Below, in pieces: positions 45,821 through 54,500 of a stretch of 64,000 nucleotides of DNA. Position 1 is the stretch's first letter; every line of letters begins with the position of its first letter. The DNA comes from Lewinella sp. LCG006 (GTDB lineage Bacteria; Bacteroidota; Bacteroidia; Chitinophagales; Saprospiraceae). A program made the translations under genes and the position numbers. The stretch is from contig NZ_CP160680.1 in assembly GCF_040784935.1 (NCBI RefSeq), forward strand, positions 7,297,802-7,361,801, read 5' to 3'. Below the pieces are notes generated by a model, which saw only the letters and a list, made by a program, of their open reading frames with translations, did not search any database and was not told where the DNA came from.

Positions 45821-47014
45821 TTACTTCTTTTCCAGAATTTTTTCCGTCTCCGAGTAATCCTGGCCAGTGGCTTTTGCCAGATCGATGGCTTTCAAAGCCG
45901 TTTCTTTGGCCATTTTCTTATTACCCGTCTTGTGGTAGAGCCAAGCCAGCGTATCCATGTTGGCGTATCCTGGATCCATCTCAACGGACATCTTAGCCCA
46001 GATGAGAGCCTGCTGGAGATGTTCTTTATTATCACTTGATTCAAAAATCGTCCAGGCGGCGGAGTTCAACTCCATGGCATTATCGCTTCCGTAGGTGCTG
46101 TAGTACTTTACGGCAGCGGGCACGTAGGCATCGTTGTCTCGCATCTGCTCGGCGTGGAGCATGGCGTAATGATCCATCAAGCGGGTAGCCATTCCACCGC
46201 CGTACTCCTGGTAGGTACTTGCGATGTCGGCTACTTCAGGAAGCTCGCCCAAATTGTTTTCCTCCATATAGTGCCCGATGATGGCTCGCTGCATGGTCAT
46301 CACAAAGGTGCTGGCACCTGCTATTTCTATCGCCTTGTCGGAGTTTTCCACGAGATACGTCATACGCTTGCCACCGAGTTCTCCGGGGTTAGCAATGATA
46401 AGTTCCAGCGTCGCAGGATCTGACCAGTCTTCCTGCATATCCAAGTATTCATTGGAGACTTTACTCGCTTTTTCCTGTTCGTAAACACTGGTAAGCAGAT
46501 CGCTATACTCGGCAAGGAATGCTACGCTGCGTTCGCCGTCGTCATAGCGTTTGTTCATTGCGCCAAGGTTGTTTTCGCCAATGGCGGCGTCGGCCAAGGC
46601 CAGAAATTCTTCCTGGGGGATGTAGCCAATACCTTTATGAACAATATCTCCGTTGCCATCAACAAACAAGTAGGTAGGGTAAACCATCACACTGTAGCGC
46701 TGTGCCATGGCTGGGCCTTCTCCTTTTTCCATATCAAACTTAGCGTTGATGAAGCGCTCATTGTAAACCTCCCCTACTTTGGCGTCGGGGAATACTTTCG
46801 CTGCCATCATTTTACAAGGACCGCACCAGGTCGTGTAGGCATCTATGAAAATAACTTTGTTTTCGTTTCGGGCTTGGGCCAATAGTGCCTCAAATGGTTT
46901 TTCTACGAAGTTCATACCTTCCGCGGCACCCTTAGGCACCGCCCTGGAGGTTTCGCTTTGGGCAAATACGCTCAGTGAGATGCAGCAGAGCAGAAGTAAA
47001 AATGAATATTTCAT
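45821..47014 (-). CDS. Exported thioredoxin-fold protein with helical C-terminal repeats
   Basis: 397 aa, ATG at 47014. Signal peptide MKYSFLLLLCCISLSVFAQ. Residues about 38-150 are a thioredoxin domain with the active site WCGPCK (C64, C67) and the cis-proline region VMVYPTYLFVD. The rest is helical and ends with a TPR-like pair (ALIWAKMSVEMDPGYANMDTLAWLYHKTGN...). This arrangement is common in Bacteroidota periplasmic thioredoxins that keep client cysteines reduced or repair them; the partner is unknown. It stands alone, convergent with the HhH gene and sharing its terminator. Confidence 0.88.
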   Translation of the reverse strand: MKYSFLLLLCCISLSVFAQSETSRAVPKGAAEGMNFVEKPFEALLAQARNENKVIFIDAYTTWCGPCKMMAAKVFPDAKVGEVYNERFINAKFDMEKGEGPAMAQRYSVMVYPTYLFVDGNGDIVHKGIGYIPQEEFLALADAAIGENNLGAMNKRYDDGERSVAFLAEYSDLLTSVYEQEKASKVSNEYLDMQEDWSDPATLELIIANPGELGGKRMTYLVENSDKAIEIAGASTFVMTMQRAIIGHYMEENNLGELPEVADIASTYQEYGGGMATRLMDHYAMLHAEQMRDNDAYVPAAVKYYSTYGSDNAMELNSAAWTIFESSDNKEHLQQALIWAKMSVEMDPGYANMDTLAWLYHKTGNKKMAKETALKAIDLAKATGQDYSETEKILEKK

Positions 47015-47222
47015 GGTGGTTGATGGTTGGTGGATAAAATTAAGGGTTTGGGTAATACCACCAGTAAACGACAGCGCTTTATAATAATTCTGTGGCTGTA
47101 GTTTTATTTATTAAGTGACGGAACTAAAAAAACTATGGCAGACGGGTGAAATTACCCCAACGTGTACAAGTCTACGTAATCTGATCAAGAAATGTATGCC
47201 TTTGCAATGAGGTGACCATAAA

Positions 47223-47254
47223 AAGAAGCGGCCCGCAAATGCGAGCCGCTTCTT
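47223..47254 (-). terminator. Orphan strong terminator
   Basis: AAGAAGCGGC (47223-47232) pairs with GCCGCTTCTT (47245-47254), with inner CGC-AAAT-GCG. On the minus strand the stem is followed by TTTTTATGG; on the plus strand by CAAATTTTTT. It lies about 200 bp upstream of the thioredoxin gene and nothing upstream on either strand obviously ends here. Confidence 0.65.
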
Positions 47255-47799
47255 CAAATTTTTTCCATCTGATACATCTTATAGAAGAATAAATCACTAG
47301 TTAGAGGGGAGTCGTACCAATGATTTATCTTCCTTTTATCTTTTACATCCGCAAAGCATGAGATAGTGATTTGCTGGGAGTTAAACTCCAAAAAAAGTTA
47401 TAATTTGTTATTAGCAGGATGAAAGATAGTTGCTATTATTTCGGTCGATGTGTCAAAGGTACACTAATTACCAAGTGGTACCCTATTAATTCTTGGCAAC
47501 TTAGAAAACGGTATAAAATCCACCCATTTTGGACACATTTCATCAGGGATCGGTAGCCTACTTATTGTGCAGCACACCGTCCAACTAGGAAACGGTAGTT
47601 TAACACAAGGGAATGGCATTTATAGGTCTAAGAACGTAGATAGCGGCACTACATTTTTTATAAAAAACCTGGTTTTATCGGACTAAACTAATGGAAGTTC
47701 AAGAATTAAGGGCTTAATGCTATTACAGCAAATACAGATTTTTACAACGGAGTAAGCGAAAATCCTACTAAAAATCAAAATGTTCTTAGCTAAAACATA

Positions 47800-47828
47800 T
47801 TTTTGCAAACAAAAAGAGGTTATATTTG
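47800..47828 (+). promoter_or_regulatory. Candidate promoter for the 47847 gene
   Basis: TATATTTG (47821-47828) is a good -7 element 18 bp before the ATG. A TTTTTG at 47800-47805 lies 15 nt upstream, closer than the usual 19, so the -33 assignment is uncertain. Confidence 0.4.
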
Positions 47829-47846
47829 TAGAAATACCACGAAACG

Positions 47847-48545
47847 ATGAAAAAACAAGCCGTTAATCGCAAGTATAATTTTCCTGATGCCGACTTATAC
47901 GTTCAATGCCTTGAACGTATTCGGTATGCACAACGTGATATTGCTGAATTTACTAAATACGGCTATGACAAGCACCGCTTAAAAGGATTCATGGACCGGT
48001 GTGAAAAATTTCGACAGCTCCCTGATGATGATGAAGTACTAGGTGACCAAATGGTAACCACCGAAAAGAAAAATACGGCCTCGGAGAAACTTAAAGGAGC
48101 CATCCGCTCCGTTATGACCAGAGTAGGGATGAAATACAGCAACCGCTCCGGGCGATACCGCAAATTTGGCACCGCCAAACTAGGAGATATGACCGATGCT
48201 CAGCTCCTTTTTTGTGGCCGTCGGGTTGCCAGGGTTGCTCGCCAACAGTTGGATTTTTTGGCGGAGGTCGGCATGAATGAAAATGTGATTCAAAAAGTAG
48301 TAGATGCCTGTCGACAATTCGAAAACGCCCTCAATATCCAGCAAGATAAAGTAGCAGAAAGAGACATTGCCGTAGAACGACGCACCGAACAAGGAAATGT
48401 TCTTTATGATGAATTAGTGACCCTTTGTAATATTGGTAAAGATATTTGGGCCGAAACCGATCTGGCCAAGTATGAAAATTATACCATCTACGAGAGCAAC
48501 AATGACCAAAAGATTGCCCGTAAGGAAAGGCTCGAAGATGCCTAA
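47847..48545 (+). CDS. Conserved hypothetical helical protein
   Basis: 232 aa, no signal peptide. Strongly helical with a repeated pattern: residues 10-60 (PDADLYVQCLERIRYAQRD ... YGYDKHRLKGFMDRCEKF) and 115-165 (MTDAQLLFCGRRVARVARQ ... VGMNENVIQKVVDACRQFEN) look like two copies of one helical hairpin, suggesting an internal duplication. A basic stretch (RSVMTRVGMKYSNRSGRYRKFGTAKLG) joins them. No named family recognised. A promoter-like TATATTTG stands just upstream and the stop lies 3 bp from the end of the convergent small membrane-protein gene. Confidence 0.65.
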   Translation: MKKQAVNRKYNFPDADLYVQCLERIRYAQRDIAEFTKYGYDKHRLKGFMDRCEKFRQLPDDDEVLGDQMVTTEKKNTASEKLKGAIRSVMTRVGMKYSNRSGRYRKFGTAKLGDMTDAQLLFCGRRVARVARQQLDFLAEVGMNENVIQKVVDACRQFENALNIQQDKVAERDIAVERRTEQGNVLYDELVTLCNIGKDIWAETDLAKYENYTIYESNNDQKIARKERLEDA

Positions 48546-48548
48546 AGT

Positions 48549-48908
48549 TCACTTTAAAGGAACAAAAACAACATTGTAAAGAAATACTGTACTCCAACCT
48601 AAGGTTACTAAGTGCATCATCAATGCAGCTACTAGTAAGGAATCGGCTTTTTCTTGTTTGATGGCACGTATTCCTGACAAGCTCCCCAAGCCAGCAAAGA
48701 GCCAAATGCCTACCACTCCCAAAGAAAACAGGTAAGTTGTCGTTATTCCCTCGTAGGAATATTCGCCACCACGTGTCAACCAAATTTGGCCCATCATCAC
48801 CACGCCAATCCCCAGGGAATACCACAAAAAACGAAAACACCGCTGACGATGCTCAGGTAATTCGGGTTCCAGATCATTCAAATCATCTAAGACATCGTTC
48901 TCTTCCAT
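48549..48908 (-). CDS. Small three- or four-helix membrane protein
   Basis: 119 aa from the ATG at 48908. An acidic N-terminus (MEENDVLDDLNDLEPELPEH) is followed by hydrophobic segments near residues 28-45, 57-78 and 90-112. No family recognised. It ends 3 bp from the stop of the convergent 47847 gene, so the two transcripts probably overlap. Divergent from the methyltransferase gene at 48965 with a 56-bp gap. Confidence 0.65.
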   Translation of the reverse strand: MEENDVLDDLNDLEPELPEHRQRCFRFLWYSLGIGVVMMGQIWLTRGGEYSYEGITTTYLFSLGVVGIWLFAGLGSLSGIRAIKQEKADSLLVAALMMHLVTLGWSTVFLYNVVFVPLK

Positions 48909-48964
48909 AGATAAAAAGTGAGCAGTATTAGGTACAAGCTACTAATTGATGGTATCTTTGCCTA

Positions 48965-50182
48965 ATGGCGCAAGATAAAACTATTGCATTATTCCCTCCG
49001 CATTTGCGGGCTATTGCCGAAGCACTTTCGGCTATTTTTCAAGATGGCTTCTATGCTGATAAAGTCATTGAACGCACCCTCAAAGCCGACCCACGCCGAG
49101 GAGCTGGCGACCGGGCATTCATTGCTCAAAATATCTATGAAATCGTTCGATGGTACCGACTTTTGTACACGATACGAGGAAGCGAACCACGTACCGAAAA
49201 CGACTGGTGGGAAATCATAGGTATCCGCTACATTATAGATGGCCATAAACTTCCAGATTGGAAAGAGTTTAAAAACCTGAGACCGGAGCTCATTCAGGAA
49301 AATTATCGAAAAGCCAAAGAACAACGTGCTGTTATTGAGTCTATTCCTGATTGGTTAGATGAATTAGGACAAAAAGAGTTGAAGGATCAATGGGCTCCTA
49401 CCCTACATGCACTCAATCGCCCAGCGGAGGTTGTCCTTCGAGTCAATACACTTAAAGGTGACGCCAAAGGATTGATAGCCTCGTTGGAAAAGGAAGACAT
49501 TCTCTGTAAAATGATTGACGACACTGCGGTGCTCGTCACCAAACGCAAATCGCTTTTTAAATCAGCAGCTTTCAGGGCTGGTCTTTTTGAAGTACAAGAT
49601 TACAGTAGTCAACAGGTTGCTCCTTTTCTGGATCTTGCTCCAGGTATGCGGGTCATTGATGCCTGTGCGGGCGGAGGAGGAAAAACACTCCATGTAGCTA
49701 ATCTTCTGGAGAATAAAGGTCAGATTATCGCCCTGGATTCCGAAAGCTGGAAATTAGATGAACTACGTAAACGCGCCCGCCGCAATGGTGTCCACATTGT
49801 AGATACCCGTCCTATTACCAGTAGCAAAGTGATTAAGCGCCTTAGTGAATCAGCTGATCGTTTATTGCTCGACGTCCCCTGCTCTGGTTTGGGGGTGCTG
49901 CGCCGCAATCCAGATGCAAAATGGAAAATAAGTACTGATTTCATCGAGCGCATCAAAACCGTACAGCAGGATATACTGCAATCCTATTCCCGTATGGTCA
50001 AAAAAGAAGGTAAACTGGTGTACGCCACTTGTAGTATACTTCCAAGTGAAAACCAGGAACAGGTACAAACCTTTCTGGCAAGTGAGCAAGGCCAGTCTTT
50101 TCAGTTAGAAGAACAACGCATCATTCTGCCACAAAATGAAGGCTACGATGGTTTCTTTATGGCCAGATTGAGTAAAAAATAG
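48965..50182 (+). CDS. RsmB/NOP-family rRNA (cytosine-5) methyltransferase
   Basis: 405 aa. Uses S-adenosylmethionine to methylate C5 of a cytosine in RNA, by family most likely 16S rRNA C967 (RsmB type). An N-terminal NusB-like helical region (residues 10-125, RRGAGDRAFIAQNIYEIVRWYRLL) precedes the Rossmann domain. SAM-binding motif I is DACAGGGGKT (232-241). The two active cysteines are C306 in DVPCSGLG and C356 in YATCSILPSENQ, with C356 expected to be the nucleophile. Length is typical of the family. A TATCTTTG box ends 4 bp before the ATG, so the mRNA may be leaderless. The distinction from other m5C methyltransferases such as RsmF or NOP2-like is not settled here. Confidence 0.9.
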   Translation: MAQDKTIALFPPHLRAIAEALSAIFQDGFYADKVIERTLKADPRRGAGDRAFIAQNIYEIVRWYRLLYTIRGSEPRTENDWWEIIGIRYIIDGHKLPDWKEFKNLRPELIQENYRKAKEQRAVIESIPDWLDELGQKELKDQWAPTLHALNRPAEVVLRVNTLKGDAKGLIASLEKEDILCKMIDDTAVLVTKRKSLFKSAAFRAGLFEVQDYSSQQVAPFLDLAPGMRVIDACAGGGGKTLHVANLLENKGQIIALDSESWKLDELRKRARRNGVHIVDTRPITSSKVIKRLSESADRLLLDVPCSGLGVLRRNPDAKWKISTDFIERIKTVQQDILQSYSRMVKKEGKLVYATCSILPSENQEQVQTFLASEQGQSFQLEEQRIILPQNEGYDGFFMARLSKK

Positions 50183-50839
50183 CTCTTCTCGCTATGTCGG
50201 CAGGCTGTCATTATTTTTAAATTTATTTTTTTCTGTAGGGGTTGGTATTTTTTTCTGTGTCTTTTTTAATGTACTGCATTATGAGAGAGCATAAAACGTT
50301 TACTCACTCAAAAGACGCTTTTACTCAGCATAACTTGTTTTACAGATATTTTTCCAATATTTTTTGGTTAAATGCAACGTTTTGGGAACGTTGAGCATAT
50401 TGTAAATGTAATACCTCATTATTTCACCCTCAACGTAACCATTATGTTAAATTGCAGAATTTATATCTGAAAAAAACGTTAATTTTTACAAATGAGGGAG
50501 CACAATTGGGTTTCACCCCGTTATATTTGCGAAAGCAGTTACAACACCACCTAGATAAGCCTAAGGTATTATCTCTAACAACCTAAAACACCATTTTTTT
50601 TTGATTCTCTGGATACATTGAACAACAACGCGCTCTAAACCTACTTTCACTTTCTGTAAGTAGTCATTTGAGCATCTGGTTTTGGAATTCAAAATAGACT
50701 AGCGTCAACGTTAGTCCTTGGATATTTATTTAATTTTCAGTGAGTAACATCATTGAAAAAACAGGTTTTTATTACCCATTATCAATATTGATTTCAAATC
50801 CCTAACAAAAGTGAAATCAATAATAAAACCCCGAATATC
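50183..50839. other. AT-rich intergenic region with inverted repeat
   Basis: 657 bp without a supported gene. A 19-bp dyad CAACGTT-ttggg-AACGTTG lies at 50375-50393, and a TATATTTG box at about 50522-50529 would give a roughly 300-nt leader to the gene at 50840. Neither is strong on its own. Confidence 0.35.
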
Positions 50840-51424
50840 ATGCGTTACTTCAAATTACTTTCTGTTAGCCTTACCATTATCAGTTTTTGTTTCCTGACGA
50901 TTTCTCCTCTTCAGGCACAAACTCGAAAAAAGATGCCTCATTGGGAAGTTCGAGCCGGCATTGGTTTACTTCCTACCTTTTTGAAAGATCACGCTAAAAC
51001 CGAGTTGCAGCCAGTGTCATTGGAGGTACGCTACCGACCTGCCCAAAAATTCAGCTTAGGCTTGCTGGCAGGAAATTCTATCAGCCAGGCCATGCAAGAA
51101 CACCATACTGGAGAAACGCGTATGGTACGCAACAATTTTAAAATGATTGCCCTGCGTAGTGCTATCCACTCTAATCCTTTCGAAAAACTCGAGCTTTATG
51201 GTGGATTGACAATAGCCTATACCAATAGTGATGTAGAATACACCTTACCAGGTGATGAAAAAGATAGCGAACCAAGCTTTTTTCCTACGCCCAAGGAAAG
51301 AGACGGACTTTTATTTTCCGCCTTCCTGGGCACTAGCTACCGGGTCTATAACAATGTTAACCTTTTTGGTGAATTGAGCTATGGCCTGTCGATAGCAACT
51401 GCTGGAGTAGCTGTGCGGTTTTAA
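50840..51424 (+). CDS. Small outer-membrane beta-barrel protein
   Basis: 194 aa. Signal peptide (MRYFKLLSVSLTIISFCFLT, cleavage after LQAQ) followed by about eight amphipathic beta strands (WEVRAGIGLLPTFL; VSLEVRYRPAQKFSLGLLAG; LELYGGLTIAYTNSDVEY; LFGELSYGLSIATAGVAVRF) and a terminal Phe, as in OmpA-type eight-strand barrels. No catalytic residues or ligand motifs. Isolated plus-strand gene with a long leader region upstream and a strong hairpin downstream. Function unknown. Confidence 0.75.
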   Translation: MRYFKLLSVSLTIISFCFLTISPLQAQTRKKMPHWEVRAGIGLLPTFLKDHAKTELQPVSLEVRYRPAQKFSLGLLAGNSISQAMQEHHTGETRMVRNNFKMIALRSAIHSNPFEKLELYGGLTIAYTNSDVEYTLPGDEKDSEPSFFPTPKERDGLLFSAFLGTSYRVYNNVNLFGELSYGLSIATAGVAVRF

Positions 51425-51455
51425 GACAACCAAGCTGATACTTCCGTAATAAAGA

Positions 51456-51483
51456 ACTGCCCCGAGCTTTCACTCGGGGCAGT
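51456..51483. terminator. Terminator between convergent genes
   Basis: ACTGCCCCGAG (51456-51466) and CTCGGGGCAGT (51473-51483) form a perfect 11-bp stem with a 6-nt loop. On the minus strand it is followed by TCTTTATTAC, so it should serve the 51568-56454 gene as well as the barrel gene ending at 51424. Confidence 0.75.
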
Positions 51484-51567
51484 CTCACATCACACTCGTG
51501 CTTAAACCGTATCACTTAAATTTTCGGTAGTCTTACGAGGTGCATGCAATCACACGCTCACTATATC

Positions 51568-54500
51568 TTATTTGGCAGTAATCACCTTGTGAGATACCAC
51601 TCCTCCTTTTGCAAATATTTGTACTTGATACATTCCAGCAGGAAGACCAGATAAATCCAAGCGAACTGTTCCTGTCGTATTGAATTCTCTTGATTGCATC
51701 AGTTGGCCTGATCCCATCGCACTAATACGTACGATGATTTCTTCACCAAAGCTTGCTGGAATTTCTAACCAAGCGAATCCATCAACTGCGGGATTAGGAT
51801 AAATGCGACTTCCTTCCAATACCACAACATCTCTTACTGAGGTAATACATTCCTCCTGGTATTCGTAAGCACCAATGTCACGACGATCGTTAAAGACCAT
51901 CAATCCACGCTGATCAGCTTCTGTATTATCAGGATTTCCTCCATCAATAGCTGGACTTGGACACTGAAGGGCATGGGTCATGGTAGCTCCACCATTGTCA
52001 GCCAACACATCAAGGTTAGCATCTACTGGCTGCGCCATTGTTCCTACGGTGTCGGTCATCATGGCAGTAAATGCGCCACTATCATCTATTCCGATAAGGT
52101 TGTAGCCAGCAGAGCCAATAGTTCCCATACCCGCAACATCGACTCCGGTAGTTCCTGTAAAGTTACCTGCAACTAAAGTGCTGTTCATGGTTGTAGTGGA
52201 AGTAGCTGTAGATTGAAAGCATCCACCACCCTCAACCATAGCAGTATTATTGGTAATCGTAGATGCCGTCACGTCTAGCGTTCCATTATTCGCGAAACCA
52301 CCTCCATTCTGAGTCACATTGTTACCACTGATGGTACTGTAAGTTACCCTAACGGTACCGTTGGCATCATTGTGAACACCGCCACCTGCGCCACTACCGT
52401 CAACAGTGTTGTTGGCAATCGTTGAAGCAACTATTTCTATGACACCACCAGCATTGAATACACCACCACCACCTTGGTCACTTCCGCTACCAGTAGCAGT
52501 GTTGTTCATGATACTCACTTCCGTAATCGTCATGGTACCACTACCGTTCCACAAACCACCACCTTCGGCAGTTGCAGTGTTACCACTCACGACACCACCA
52601 GAGATATTAGCAATACCAGCACCGGTAATGTGTAATCCACCTCCGTTGCCGGGTGCACTACCCGTTGTGTTATCCATCAACATTACATTCGTCAAGGTCA
52701 TTATACTAGCATCGCCGGATACATCTTCAATACCGCCACCGGCACGGATAGCACTGTTGCCGCTGATCGTAACATCCGAGATGTTTAGGGTTGCTCCTAC
52801 GTCATTGAGGATACCGCCCCCTGAACCAGCAGTTCCGGTAGCCATATTTCCACTGATGATGGTGTTACCGCTTACGTTTAGCGTTCCGCTAAGGTTGTAA
52901 ATACCACCACCACCTTGGTCAGATGCAGCACCAGCAGCACTATTGTTCTCTATGGTCACTCCTACTACAGCCATCGTACCAGCACCGTTCCACAAACCAC
53001 CGCCTTCGGCAGTTGCGGTATTTCCACTTACTACGCCACCAGTGATACTAACATTACCAGCGCCAGTAATATGTAAGCCACCTCCGTTTCCTGGAGATCC
53101 CCCCGTCGTGTTCGTCAACAACATGACGTTGGTCAAAGTTACTGTCGTAGCATCGCCGGATACATCTTCAATACCGCCACCGGCGCGGATAGAACTGTTA
53201 CCGCTGATGGTAGCGTCAGTGATGGTCAGGGTTGCTCCTACGTCATTGAGGATACCACCCCCTGAACCAGCAGTTCCGGTAGCCATATTTCCACTGATTG
53301 TCGTATTACCGCTTACACTTACCGTGCCACTGAGGTTGTAAATGCCTCCACCGCCTTGGTCAGCTCCAGGGCCGGCAGCACTGTTATTTTCGATGGTTAC
53401 GCCTACTACCGTCATGGTACCAGTACCGTTCCACAAACCACCGCCTTCAGCAGTTGCGGTGTTGCCACTCACGACACCACCAGTGATATCGACATCACCG
53501 TTTCCAGTTACGTGCAGACCACCTCCGTTTCCAGGAGCACCACCCGTCGTGTTGTTCATCAACATGACGTTGGTCAAAGTTACTATCGTAGCATCGCCAG
53601 ATACATCTTCAATACCGCCACCGGCGCGTACAGCACTGTTGCCACTGATGGTAGCATCTGTAACGTTCAGGGTCGCCCCTACGTCATTAAGGATGCCTCC
53701 ACCTGAACCAGCGGCTCCAGTGGCCATGTTTCCACTGATCGTAGTGTTGCCGCTTACGTTTAGCGTTCCGCTAAGGTTGAAAATACCACCACCACCTTGG
53801 TCGGGTGCAGCACCAGCAGCACTGTTGTTCTCTATGGTCACTCCTACTACCGCCATGGTACCAGCACCGTTCCACAAGCCACCACCTTCTAAAGTTGCGG
53901 TATTGCCACTCACGACGCCGCCAGTAATACTAGCGTTACCTGCACCGGTAATGTGGAAACCACCACCATTGCCAGGAGAACCGCCAGTCGTATTTGTTGT
54001 CAGCATTACATTGGTAAGAGAGACAAAGCCCATCTCGCCAGAATTATCTTCAATACCTCCACCCGCACGGATTGAGCTGTTTCCACTGATGGTAGCGTCA
54101 ATAATCGTAAGGGTACCTCCGGCATCATTGTGCACACCACCACCGCTGCCACCTGCGCCTGTAGCCATATTACCTGTGATAGTAGTATTGTTATTTATTA
54201 TCACGGCACCACCAGCATTGAATACACCACCGCCGCCTTGGTCGACACCTGCACCAGCAGCGGTATTGTTTTGAATCATCACTCCTGCTACCGTCATGGT
54301 GCCTGTACCATTCCATAGACCACCGCCTTCGGCAGTTGCGGTGTTGCCACTCACGACACCACCAGTGATATCGACATCACCGTTTCCAGTTACGTGCAGA
54401 CCACCTCCGTTGCCAGGAGCATCACCCGTCGTGTTGTTCATCAACATGACGTTGGTCAAAGTTACTATCGTAGCATCGCCAGATACATCTTCAATACCGC

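Larger units (their letters stand above)
47015..47846. other. 832-bp non-coding region with orphan terminator
   Basis: I find no coding frame worth reporting. It contains the promoter regions of the divergent genes at 47014 and 47847 and a strong hairpin at 47223-47254 that no neighbouring gene explains. Stretches near 47460-47530 contain GGTAC/GTACC and CCAAG/CTTGG inverted repeats, possibly structured RNA. Confidence 0.45.

Noticed and set aside
48331-48840. 169-codon minus-strand frame overlapping two genes
   Set aside because: It overlaps the better-supported 119-aa membrane protein in another frame and the 3' end of the 47847 gene; Cys/His-rich composition is typical of a shadow frame.
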